Shown: piece after piece, positions 1-8,457 of the stretch | Position numbering within the stretch: the stretch's first letter is position 1 | Layout: each line of letters opens with the position of its first letter | NCBI RefSeq assembly: GCF_000190735.1 | Contig: NC_015177.1 | Location: forward strand, 3,224,001 to 3,288,000 | Reading direction: 5' to 3' | Source: Pseudopedobacter saltans DSM 12145 | GTDB lineage: Bacteria; Bacteroidota; Bacteroidia; Sphingobacteriales; Sphingobacteriaceae | DNA length: 64,000 nucleotides | The notes under the pieces: model-generated | Told to the model about the DNA's origin: nothing | Databases searched by the model: none | What the model saw: only the letters and a program-made list of their open reading frames with translations | Position numbers and translations under genes: made by a program

Positions 1-609
1 GTTGTTGATATTTTAATGCAATCCCGGGAAGCTGTTGTGAATTATATGACTCCGCTAGGTCTTCATCATCTGATGGGATGGGATCATCACTACGGCCCGG
101 GACCATGGATCGCCAATAAGCCACGGGCAGACTGGACTTCGGTTTATTACCATAAAGCAGATAAAAACGGAATAGGTTTTAACAGAACCAGAACAGGAAG
201 TGATGCTGTTGACCAGTACCAGCCGCAATTGGCAAATGAATTTAATTCCACGAAAACCTGTCCCGAGAAATACCTGCTATGGTTCCACCATTTATCGTGG
301 GATTATCGTTTGAAGAATGGAGAGACGCTCTGGAATGGATTGGTGAAAAAATACTATCAGGGTGTGGAAGAAGTTTGGCAAATGCAAACTGCTTGGAATA
401 AATTAAATGGAAATATAGATCCTGAGATTCATTTGGCGGTAAAACAACTCTTTAGTATCCAGTACGACGATGCTGTAATGTGGAGAGATGCCTGCGTACT
501 TTATTTCAAACAATTCTCCGGTAAGCCAATTCCCGCAGGATTAGAAAAGCCTAAACACGATCTGAAATATTACGAAAGCTTAGAATTTAAATATGTCCCA
601 GGAATATAA
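1..609 (+). CDS. GH67 alpha-glucuronidase, C-terminal part (5' end outside window)
   Basis: The reading frame is open from base 1 and ends in TAA at 607-609, so only about the last 200 residues are present. GH67 enzymes remove 4-O-methyl-glucuronic acid from the non-reducing ends of xylo-oligosaccharides. The segment matches the family's C-terminal domain: the string MTPLGLHHLMGWDHHYGPGP near the start, then RADWTSVYYHKAD, and a Trp-rich helical end with LLWFHHLSWDY. The catalytic carboxylates of GH67 lie upstream and cannot be checked. The xylanase start follows 7 bases after the stop, so this is the upstream member of a xylan operon. The ATG at 16 is internal, not a true start. Confidence 0.93.
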   Translation, partial: VVDILMQSREAVVNYMTPLGLHHLMGWDHHYGPGPWIANKPRADWTSVYYHKADKNGIGFNRTRTGSDAVDQYQPQLANEFNSTKTCPEKYLLWFHHLSWDYRLKNGETLWNGLVKKYYQGVEEVWQMQTAWNKLNGNIDPEIHLAVKQLFSIQYDDAVMWRDACVLYFKQFSGKPIPAGLEKPKHDLKYYESLEFKYVPGI

Positions 610-616
610 TATTGAT

Positions 617-1696
617 ATGAAGACATTTATAGCAAAATCCTTTTGCACTGCCTTATTTACAGCATCGTTAACATGGGTGGCCCAGGCACAAGATGTTAAA
701 GATTTAAAAGATTATTATCAGAACTATTTTCCCATTGGTATTGCCGTTAATGTAAGAAGTCTGGAAGAACCACAGGCAGATTTTATTAAAAAGAATTTTA
801 ACAGTATAACGGCAGAAAACGACATGAAAATGGGCCCTTTACAACCTAAAGAAGGTATTTTCAACTGGAAAAATGCTGATCGAATAGTCGACTTTGCCTT
901 TAAAAATAATATGAAAATCAGAGGGCATGCCTTATGCTGGCATGAGCAGGCCGGAGATTGGATTTTTGTAGATAAAAATGGTAATAATGTAAGCCGTGAA
1001 TTGTTATTAGAACGATTAAGAACACATATACACACTGTAGTTAACCGGTACAAAGGGAAAATTTACGCATGGGATGTCGTGAACGAGGCCATTGACGACA
1101 ATCCGAATAACCTGCTTAGGAAATCTAAGTGGACGGAAATAATTGGCGATGATTTTATAGAAAAAGCTTTTGAATATGCCCATGAAGCCGATCCGAATGC
1201 GAAACTTTTCTATAACGATTATAATAGCGAAAGACCTGAAAAAGTAGAACGAATCTATACCCTTCTAAAACAATTGAAAGACAAAAACATTCCGATAGAT
1301 GGTGTCGGACTTCAGGCCCATTGGTCTATTTTTGAACCTTCAAGAAGTGAACTAGAGCATGCTATTCAAAAATATTCCTCTCTGGGATTAGAAATCCATA
1401 TTACTGAACTGGATGTTTCCATCTATAAATGGGAAAAAGAAAAAAGAGCTAAACGCCCAAATGAATCTGACGAATATACTCCTGAGTTACAAAAAGCACA
1501 GGCAAATAAATACCAAATGTTTTTCGAGGTATTTAGAAAATACAAGAAGAATATCACCAATGTCACTTTCTGGAATGCCACAGATAAATATACCTGGCTA
1601 GACCATTACCCTGTAGAAGGGCGTAAAAACTACCCTTCTCTCTTTGATATTAATGCTAAACCTAAAGCCGCTTTTTGGAAAGTCGTAAACTTTTAA
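617..1696 (+). CDS. GH10 endo-1,4-beta-xylanase, secreted
   Basis: A 359-residue retaining endoxylanase that cuts the beta-1,4 xylan backbone. The ATG at 617 is preferred over an earlier in-frame ATG at 593 because it starts directly at a signal peptide (MKTFIAKSF... ending AQAQ) and leaves a 7-base gap after the GH67 stop. The GH10 barrel is complete: ITAENDMKMGPL, GHALCWHEQ, acid/base Glu157 in WDVVNEA, nucleophile Glu264 in HITELDVS, and FWNATDKYTWLD near the end. There is no carbohydrate-binding module and no T9SS tail, so it probably acts in the periplasm or on the cell surface. It sits 4 bases before GH115 in the same operon. Confidence 0.97.
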   Translation: MKTFIAKSFCTALFTASLTWVAQAQDVKDLKDYYQNYFPIGIAVNVRSLEEPQADFIKKNFNSITAENDMKMGPLQPKEGIFNWKNADRIVDFAFKNNMKIRGHALCWHEQAGDWIFVDKNGNNVSRELLLERLRTHIHTVVNRYKGKIYAWDVVNEAIDDNPNNLLRKSKWTEIIGDDFIEKAFEYAHEADPNAKLFYNDYNSERPEKVERIYTLLKQLKDKNIPIDGVGLQAHWSIFEPSRSELEHAIQKYSSLGLEIHITELDVSIYKWEKEKRAKRPNESDEYTPELQKAQANKYQMFFEVFRKYKKNITNVTFWNATDKYTWLDHYPVEGRKNYPSLFDINAKPKAAFWKVVNF

Positions 1697-1700
1697 GATC

Positions 1701-4541
1701 ATGAAGAGACTAAGCTTTACCGTAATCCTATCCCTGTTATTTGCCCAGACTTTTGCTACTGGCTTAGAAACCATTGTCAGTACAAATGCTTTATCCAATA
1801 GCTTCCCCATTGTAGCCCAATCTAAAGCGAGTAATATTTTATACGATGAAAATGATTTTGACGGTGTAAAAAGAGCTATCAGAGATTTACAAAGCGATAT
1901 CAAAAAGGTTACCGATCTGGAACCGGCACTAAACAATAAAACATCTAAAACGACTATCATCATTGGAACTATCGGTAAATCTGCTTTGATTGATGATTTA
2001 ATAAAAAACAAAAAAATCAACGTAAACGGGATTACAGGCAGATGGGAAAGCACTTTAATTGAGGTTGTACAAAACCCTACAACAGACATTGAACAAGCTT
2101 TAGTAATAGCCGGAAGCGATAAACGAGGTACAATTTATGGTATCTACGAAATCTCTTATCAAGCAGGCGTATCTCCCTGGTACTACTGGGCAGATGTTCC
2201 GGTTAAGAAAAAAAAAGATCTCTATGTTAAAAATGGAAGGTACGTTTTAGAAAGTCCGGCCGTAAAATACAGAGGAATTTTTTTAAATGATGAAGCTCCC
2301 GCCTTAAGCGGCTGGGCAAAAAAAGAATTTGGCGGATTTAACCATCAATTCTACGAAAAGGTATTTGAACTGATTCTTAGACTAAAAGGCAATTACTTGT
2401 GGCCTGCCATGTGGGGAAGCGCTTTCAATGACGATGATAAATTAAACCCCTTAAAAGCAGACGAATATGGCGTAGTTATAGGAACTTCTCATCATGAACC
2501 TTTAACCAGAGCTCATGATGAATGGCGACGTTATGGAAAGGGGGCCTGGGATTATACCAAAAACGAAGAGGAATTAAAAAAATTCTGGAGAACCGGGTTA
2601 GAAAGAGTTGCTGACAAAGAGATTTTAGTGACTTTGGGTATGCGTGGCGACGGAGATGAACCCATGACCGAAGGAACTGCTACTGCCCTGCTTGAAAGAA
2701 TTGTCAAAGACCAAAGAGACATCATCAAAAATGTAACTCAAAAGCCTATTGAGCAAACTCCGCAAGTTTGGGCTTTGTATAAAGAGGTTCAGGATTATTA
2801 CGATAAAGGCATGCGTGTCCCGGACGATGTGACTTTACTATTGTGTGATGACAATTGGGGAAATCTTAGAAAATTACCTGATTTAAAAGAAGCACCAAGA
2901 AAAGGTGGTTATGGAATTTACTATCATTTCGATTATGTAGGTGGCCCCAGAAATTATAAATGGATCAATACTAATCCTATCCAAAAAACGTGGGAGCAGA
3001 TGAATCTGGTTTATCAATATGACGCCAACCAGATCTGGATTGTAAACGTAGGCGATTTAAAACCTATGGAATTTCCTATCGAGTTTTTTTTGGACTATGC
3101 GTGGAATCCGGACGCCATTCCATCAGAGCAACTAAAAAATTATACAGTAAACTGGGCAGAGAAACAATTTGGCGGTAAACACAGGAATGAAATCGCTGAT
3201 TTAATAGACACCTATTTAAAATATGCCGGACGTATAAAGCCCGAGCTACTGAATGCGGATACTTACAGCTTAACAAATTATAACGAATGGGCAAGGGTAA
3301 TTGCAGATTATGATGTCTTGCTGCAAAAAACCGTAGAAATCAAGTCTAAACTTCCGCAGATTTATCATGATAGTTTTTATCAATTGGTTTTGCATCCGAT
3401 AGAAGCAAACGCTAATCTGCACCATCTTTATTATGCACACGCTAAAAATAAACTTTTCGCTAAACAAGGTAGAAAATCAGCCAATCAATATGCTGAGGAA
3501 GTAGAAAAAAGATTTAAACAAGATGCCGAAATCACTAACTATTATAACAATATAATGGCCAATGGAAAGTGGAAACATATGATGGACCAAACGCATATTG
3601 GCTACACTTACTGGCAACAACCAGATTCTAATACTATACCAAAAGTCATCAGAATAGAGCTTATGAATAAACCTGGATTAGGAATAAGTGTAGAAGGAAG
3701 CGAGGAGTTCTGGATTGGGAAAAACGTTACAGGTGCAAAACTGGCAACATTTAATACTTTATCACAGGCGACACATTATATTGAGTTATTTAACAGAAGC
3801 AACGCAAGTTCCAAATTCAATATTAAAGCGCCTAAGTATATACATTTATCTAAAACAAATGGTATCTTGGAGAATGACGAACGCATTGCTGTTTCTATAA
3901 ACCGGAACCTGGCTCCAAAGGGAATAAGCAATAGCAACATTATCATATCAGGAAATGATGGTAGTAGAATCACAGTACCTGTTACTATTGACAATAGATA
4001 TACCGAAGCAAAGAATATATTTGTTGAACAAAATGGGGTGATTTCCATGGAGGCGCCACATTATTCCAGAGCAAACCATAATCGCCCTTTTTTCTGGAAA
4101 CATTTAGAGGACTATGGAAAGACCGCCGGCGGAATGACTGTTTATCCTTCTGCAGTTGCTGATCAAAAATTGGACAGCAAAACACCTTATCTGGAATATG
4201 ATATATTCATTAGCAACAAGGGGAATTACACTTTGCACACATTGGTAAGCCCTACCTTAGATTTTAAAAATGGTGAAGGCTTAAGATTTGCTGTTTCTAT
4301 AAATGATGAGCAGCCCGTAATTGTAGATATTACCAAAGACGATAATAAACCCGGCGTTTGGGACAAGGCAGTAGCCAATAGCATCAAAGCGTTTAAAACC
4401 AATTTCGAATTCTCTAAAACAGGAAAAAACACCATCAAATATTGGATGGTTTCTCCCGCAGTCGTATTACAAAAACTAATTTTAGATACCGGAGGTTTAA
4501 AACCAAGCTTTCTGGGACCAGAAGAAACATTTATCAATTAA
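1701..4541 (+). CDS. GH115 xylan alpha-1,2-(4-O-methyl)glucuronidase
   Basis: A 946-residue protein with a signal peptide (first 19 residues, ending QTFATG) and the multi-domain GH115 layout: an N-terminal domain with GSDKRGTIYGIYEIS, a TIM barrel with LRLKGNYLWPAMWGSAF, GTSHHEPLTRAH, GMRGDGDEPM and LLCDDNWGNLR, then helical and C-terminal beta-sandwich domains. Family members remove glucuronate side chains from internal and terminal xylose units of polymeric xylan, complementing GH67, which works on oligosaccharide ends. The start lies 4 bases after the xylanase stop. The length is normal for the family. Confidence 0.95.
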   Translation: MKRLSFTVILSLLFAQTFATGLETIVSTNALSNSFPIVAQSKASNILYDENDFDGVKRAIRDLQSDIKKVTDLEPALNNKTSKTTIIIGTIGKSALIDDLIKNKKINVNGITGRWESTLIEVVQNPTTDIEQALVIAGSDKRGTIYGIYEISYQAGVSPWYYWADVPVKKKKDLYVKNGRYVLESPAVKYRGIFLNDEAPALSGWAKKEFGGFNHQFYEKVFELILRLKGNYLWPAMWGSAFNDDDKLNPLKADEYGVVIGTSHHEPLTRAHDEWRRYGKGAWDYTKNEEELKKFWRTGLERVADKEILVTLGMRGDGDEPMTEGTATALLERIVKDQRDIIKNVTQKPIEQTPQVWALYKEVQDYYDKGMRVPDDVTLLLCDDNWGNLRKLPDLKEAPRKGGYGIYYHFDYVGGPRNYKWINTNPIQKTWEQMNLVYQYDANQIWIVNVGDLKPMEFPIEFFLDYAWNPDAIPSEQLKNYTVNWAEKQFGGKHRNEIADLIDTYLKYAGRIKPELLNADTYSLTNYNEWARVIADYDVLLQKTVEIKSKLPQIYHDSFYQLVLHPIEANANLHHLYYAHAKNKLFAKQGRKSANQYAEEVEKRFKQDAEITNYYNNIMANGKWKHMMDQTHIGYTYWQQPDSNTIPKVIRIELMNKPGLGISVEGSEEFWIGKNVTGAKLATFNTLSQATHYIELFNRSNASSKFNIKAPKYIHLSKTNGILENDERIAVSINRNLAPKGISNSNIIISGNDGSRITVPVTIDNRYTEAKNIFVEQNGVISMEAPHYSRANHNRPFFWKHLEDYGKTAGGMTVYPSAVADQKLDSKTPYLEYDIFISNKGNYTLHTLVSPTLDFKNGEGLRFAVSINDEQPVIVDITKDDNKPGVWDKAVANSIKAFKTNFEFSKTGKNTIKYWMVSPAVVLQKLILDTGGLKPSFLGPEETFIN

Positions 4542-4567
4542 ATTTTGTCACTTATAAACTAAAACAC

Positions 4568-5665
4568 ATGAAAAAGAAACTTAGATTTCCATACGCACTT
4601 GCCTTTTTGGCCTTAGCAGGAATATCTTGTCAGAACAACAACAAAAAGACGGGCCAACAAACAGCACAGGAAACAGCCGACACCTCCAAATTTCTAAGCC
4701 AGCCTTTGGTTACTGATTTATTCTCGGCCGATCCATCCGCGCATGTATTTGAAGGAAAGATTTACATCTACCCTTCGCATGACATCGATGCGGGAACTCC
4801 CGAGAATGATAACGGAGATCATTTTGATATGCGTGATTATCATGTGTATTCTATGGATAGCATTGGCGGGAAAGTTACAGATCATGGCGTGGTATTGAAA
4901 AAAGAGGATATCCCATGGGCAGGCCGTCAGCTTTGGGCTCCCGACGCTGCTTTCAAAAACGGAAAATACTATTTATACTTCCCCATGAAGGACAAGGAAG
5001 ATATCTTTAGAATTGGTGTCGCCACTTCTGATAAACCATATGGCCCTTTCAAACCAGAAGCTAAACCTATAGCGGGCAGCTACAGTATGGATCCGGCAGT
5101 ATTTACCGACACCGATGGTACTTCGTATATGTATTTTGGCGGAATCTGGGGCGGACAATTACAAAAATGGGAGAATGGCAAGTTTAATAAAAATGGTTCT
5201 ATGACCGATTCCCAAAAAGAAGAAGAACCTGCTTTGAGACCTCGTATTGCAAAAATGAGTGCTGATATGCTAAGTTTTGCAGAACCGGTTAAAGAGATCA
5301 AAATCCTGGATAAAGAAGGAAAAGAACTGCTAACAAAAGATCATGACAGACGTTTCTTCGAAGCTGCCTGGATGCACAAATACAACGGTAAATATTATTT
5401 ATCTTACTCTACAGGAGATACACATTTTATCTGCTATGCCATTGGTGATAATCCTTATGGTCCATTCACTTACCAAGGAGTAATTTTAGAGCCTGTACAG
5501 GGATGGACAAATCACCATTCTATTATAGAGTTTAATGGAAAGTGGTGGCTATTCTATCATGATACTCAGATTTCAGGAAAAACACATTTGAGAAATATCA
5601 AAGTTGCTGAACTGAAGTATAATCCGGATGGAACTATTCAGACCATCAATCCGATGAGGAAGTAA
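4568..5665 (+). CDS. GH43 family glycosidase lipoprotein (arabinofuranosidase/xylosidase type)
   Basis: A 365-residue five-bladed beta-propeller glycosidase. The open frame extends upstream into the GH115 gene, but the ATG at 4568 opens a lipoprotein signal peptide (LALAGISCQN, lipid-attached Cys) and is clearly the start, 26 bases after the GH115 stop. The three inverting GH43 carboxylates can be placed: Asp55 in SADPSAHVF, Asp175 in SMDPAVF and Glu265 in FFEAAWMHKY. In this operon it would remove arabinose or xylose units from arabinoglucuronoxylan at the cell surface. The exact specificity (alpha-L-arabinofuranosidase or beta-xylosidase) cannot be read from the sequence. Confidence 0.93.
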   Translation: MKKKLRFPYALAFLALAGISCQNNNKKTGQQTAQETADTSKFLSQPLVTDLFSADPSAHVFEGKIYIYPSHDIDAGTPENDNGDHFDMRDYHVYSMDSIGGKVTDHGVVLKKEDIPWAGRQLWAPDAAFKNGKYYLYFPMKDKEDIFRIGVATSDKPYGPFKPEAKPIAGSYSMDPAVFTDTDGTSYMYFGGIWGGQLQKWENGKFNKNGSMTDSQKEEEPALRPRIAKMSADMLSFAEPVKEIKILDKEGKELLTKDHDRRFFEAAWMHKYNGKYYLSYSTGDTHFICYAIGDNPYGPFTYQGVILEPVQGWTNHHSIIEFNGKWWLFYHDTQISGKTHLRNIKVAELKYNPDGTIQTINPMRK

Positions 5666-5691
5666 GATTTCGCAATTTTTTAACCATAAAG

Positions 5692-5733
5692 ACGCAAAGT
5701 GCTCAAAAATTTTCTGAGGCTTTGCGTTTTTTT
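5692..5733 (+). terminator. Rho-independent terminator after the xylan operon
   Basis: The arms acgcaaag (5692-5699) and ctttgcgt (5720-5727) pair perfectly over 8 bases with a 20-base loop. A run of T follows to 5733. It lies 27 bases after the GH43 stop and before the cytochrome gene, so it should end the GH67-GH10-GH115-GH43 transcript. Confidence 0.72.
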
Positions 5734-5789
5734 CACGGCAATCTCTTATCTTTTTTATTACATTAGTATTACACTAAAAACTGTTTAAA

Positions 5790-6182
5790 ATGGGATATAA
5801 GAAAATTACAACGATATCTGCCGTTTTATGTTTTGTCGCCTTACTGAGTGCATTTGCTCCCCAACAAGAGGACCAGAAAGCTAAAAACCTAAAGGTACTG
5901 CCGAAAAATATTAGTCACGACGAGCTTAAGAAGGTAATGGACGATTTTAAAGTTGCCTTAGGAGTAAAATGTAATTTCTGCCATGCAGCACGAACAGATG
6001 ACCCTAGCAAACTGGACTTTGCCAGTGATGAGAATAAACACAAAGAAATTGCCAGAAAAATGATGCGTATGACGGCAAAGATTAACAAAAGTTACTTTAA
6101 CAAAAAGCAGGAAGATGGGTCTTTAAAAGCCATATCATGTGCTACTTGCCATAACGGATTAAAACATCCCAAGATGATTTAA
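5790..6182 (+). CDS. Small periplasmic di-heme c-type cytochrome
   Basis: A 130-residue protein with an N-terminal export signal (hydrophobic residues about 8-23, ending SAFAPQQ) and two heme-c sites: Cys61/Cys64/His65 (CNFCH) and Cys117/Cys120/His121 (CATCH). The LPKNISHDELKKVMDDF segment before the first site and the overall size resemble the small Bacteroidota cytochromes annotated as photosynthetic-reaction-centre cytochrome c subunit-like, a name that reflects fold only. It would carry electrons in the periplasm; its partner is unknown. It stands alone between the xylan operon terminator and a convergent esterase gene. A link to sugar oxidation is possible but not shown. Confidence 0.88.
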   Translation: MGYKKITTISAVLCFVALLSAFAPQQEDQKAKNLKVLPKNISHDELKKVMDDFKVALGVKCNFCHAARTDDPSKLDFASDENKHKEIARKMMRMTAKINKSYFNKKQEDGSLKAISCATCHNGLKHPKMI

Positions 6183-6257
6183 CTTTAGGCATAGAATATT
6201 CATTAAACGGGGCCTGTAGACGGATTCGTTCTTTTTAAAAAAATCTCTGGAACGTTT

Positions 6258-6302
6258 AGGTTTCAATTTGATAGTATCAAAAGATACTATCAAATTGAAC
6301 CT
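6258..6302. repeat. Long near-perfect inverted repeat between convergent genes
   Basis: A 17-base perfect inverted repeat (6262-6278 with 6283-6299) surrounds an AAAA loop. It extends to about 22 paired bases if one T is bulged out (6258-6302). No T-run follows on either side. It lies in the 303-base gap 6183-6485 between the convergent cytochrome and esterase genes, so a bidirectional terminator or mRNA-protecting stem is the simplest reading. The rest of the gap shows no gene; bases about 6440-6470 carry cgcaaag-type words also seen in the terminator at 5692. Confidence 0.7.
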
Positions 6303-6485
6303 CCATATTAGGTATTTAAAATACTTCCCCTTATTTCATTTATTTCTCAAAAATACCTGGGCTGGTTCGATATGTTTCGTTCGAACTATAAATGAAACGG
6401 ATTTAAACCTGCCTTATAACGAAATTCGGATACGCTTTTAACTTTGCGTTCTTTGTCCCCTTTGCGGTCACTCTCTTCCACAAGC

Positions 6486-8447
6486 TTAAGGTACCTGAAA
6501 AGCCGATGCCGGCAAACCTTCCTTATTGTATAAATTTGCTTTAATCGGGTTATGGCTCCAACCGTATCTTAAACGCTTTGGATTTTTTACATCATCATTC
6601 CACACGATCACCTTATTTCCTTCTATTTTAGCTTTTGCCCATTTAAATTCTCCAGATGCATCTGCAACAGCAAAGTGCTTTAATTCCTCTTTATTTCTAC
6701 TCACTAAACCAGAGCCGACATGATGGAAAGTCAAGATAAACTCACCGGCTTTTATTTCGTAAGATTTCAGGGTTGGACCTGAGTAGACTACTTTTTTATC
6801 TCCATAAGCAAGGTATTCAGCTGCCAGTGCCAATCTGTCGCCAACAGTTTTTTTATTTAAAGGGTGAATATCGTTCCACTCTCCAATATCTGTAATAACA
6901 GCCATTGCTGTATTCGGAATACTCAAAGTTTTCCTTTGAACCTCTCTTAACTCGGCCCAATTACTTTCTTGGGGAGCGCTACTTTCTTCCATAAAATTCG
7001 CCAATTGCACATATAAAAATGGCAGTTGAGGTTTACTAAAATATACTCTCCAGTCTTTAATCAGATCGGCAAAAAGACTTTCATATTCCTTAGGATTTTT
7101 AGTATTCGATTCTCCCTGATACCAGATAACACCTTTAGTCGAAAAATTCTTTAAGGGTGCAACCAGAGCATTAAATAAACTGGCAGGCTGATAATGGAAA
7201 GTCACCTGGTTAGATGGCATCGGTGTAGATGAATAACCAACTTTGTAAAACCAATCGCCTTTAAGAGAAATAGTATCTTGTCCCAATGTCATTCCATAAA
7301 ACTTATCAGGAACGAATCCTCCATTACGGTTATTGGCTACTAACCTTACGGTAATGATATTTTTTCCTTCTTTCAATGTATTCTCGGGAATATTATATCG
7401 TCTTGGGGGATATTGATATCCGGTAGTACCAACTTTAACACCATTTATGTAAGCTTCGTCACGATCTACCAAAGCTCCTAAAATCAACATACTCGGTTTA
7501 CCTAATTGAGTTTTCGACAGGTTGACCTCTTTTTTAAACCAAATAACGCCACTGTTTCTTAAATTACCAGCAACATTCATATGCGTTTCCTGCTTATTTT
7601 CTATAAACGGATTTGATTTCCAAAGTCCCGGAACACTCATTTTCTCCCAATTCCCAAAATCAAGATTGTTATTCAACCAATTTTCTTTTAACCCTAAATC
7701 CTCCCTATCAATATTATTATTCCATGAATCAATCTTTTCTTTATCGGCTTTTAAAATACTGTCTACAATTCCTTTTTGCTTATATTTCATTAAAAGCTTG
7801 TAGTAATCAGGGTATTTTTTAATTGTCCCCTCTGGCAACCACGCTTCTGCAGGAGAGCCGCCGACCGCAATCCTGATCAATCCGATTGGTACATGATATT
7901 TTTCATACAATGCTTTTGCGAAAAAATAGCCAACAGCAGTAAATGCCCCTACATTTTCAGGAGAAGCCATTTTCCATCCTCCTGTTGCAAAATCTTTTTT
8001 CAGGTCATTAAATTCATAGGTGGTATTTACCGCGAAATGTCTTATTTTATCATTTTTACTATTTTCCACCAGACCCGGATATTTTACTTTCACCCGATCT
8101 ACAGGCAATTCCATATTCGACTGTCCCGAACATATCCAAACGTCTCCAATTAATATATTTTGAATCTCCAGTTGGTTCTTGCCTATAATCTGCATCGAAT
8201 ATGGTCCGCCAACTTTCATGGCTGGCAATTCGATCATCCAATTCCCGCCGCCATCCGCCTGAGTACGATAAACCTTATTTTGAAACTTTACGCTTACATT
8301 TTCAGCCTGATCAGCCCATCCCCAAATCTTTACTTTTTGATCTCTTTGCAAAACCATTCCATCACTTACCAACCGTGGTAATTTAACATCAGCATAAGCG
8401 AAAAATACGTTAAGTGACAGAATAATAGATAACAGTTGTTTTTTCAT
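6486..8447 (-). CDS. Sialate-O-acetylesterase-like SGNH esterase, probable acetylxylan esterase
   Basis: A 653-residue secreted protein (signal peptide MKKQLLSII... ending AYAD). An N-terminal beta domain with MVLQRDQKVKIWGWA is followed by an SGNH hydrolase interrupted by a jelly-roll-like insertion (about residues 240-400, with NVAGNLRNSGVIWFKKEV). Catalytic signatures are Ser110 in CSGQSNMELPV, GVIWYQGESN, and the late His in WNDIHPLNK. The family is annotated as sialate O-acetylesterase, but members in xylan loci deacetylate xylan (CE20-like), which is the likely role here. The downstream GH43 gene starts 10 bases from its start side, so the two are co-transcribed on the reverse strand, GH43 first. 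Confidence 0.88.
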   Translation of the reverse strand: MKKQLLSIILSLNVFFAYADVKLPRLVSDGMVLQRDQKVKIWGWADQAENVSVKFQNKVYRTQADGGGNWMIELPAMKVGGPYSMQIIGKNQLEIQNILIGDVWICSGQSNMELPVDRVKVKYPGLVENSKNDKIRHFAVNTTYEFNDLKKDFATGGWKMASPENVGAFTAVGYFFAKALYEKYHVPIGLIRIAVGGSPAEAWLPEGTIKKYPDYYKLLMKYKQKGIVDSILKADKEKIDSWNNNIDREDLGLKENWLNNNLDFGNWEKMSVPGLWKSNPFIENKQETHMNVAGNLRNSGVIWFKKEVNLSKTQLGKPSMLILGALVDRDEAYINGVKVGTTGYQYPPRRYNIPENTLKEGKNIITVRLVANNRNGGFVPDKFYGMTLGQDTISLKGDWFYKVGYSSTPMPSNQVTFHYQPASLFNALVAPLKNFSTKGVIWYQGESNTKNPKEYESLFADLIKDWRVYFSKPQLPFLYVQLANFMEESSAPQESNWAELREVQRKTLSIPNTAMAVITDIGEWNDIHPLNKKTVGDRLALAAEYLAYGDKKVVYSGPTLKSYEIKAGEFILTFHHVGSGLVSRNKEELKHFAVADASGEFKWAKAKIEGNKVIVWNDDVKNPKRLRYGWSHNPIKANLYNKEGLPASAFQVP

Positions 8448-8457
8448 TTTCTATGGT

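Noticed and set aside
1598-2089. A 163-codon reverse frame across the GH10/GH115 junction.
   Set aside because: It is an antisense shadow of two well-supported forward genes and has no domain of its own.
4442-4567. An N-terminal extension of the GH43 lipoprotein reading frame.
   Set aside because: It overlaps the GH115 gene and would bury the lipoprotein signal peptide 42 residues inside the protein.
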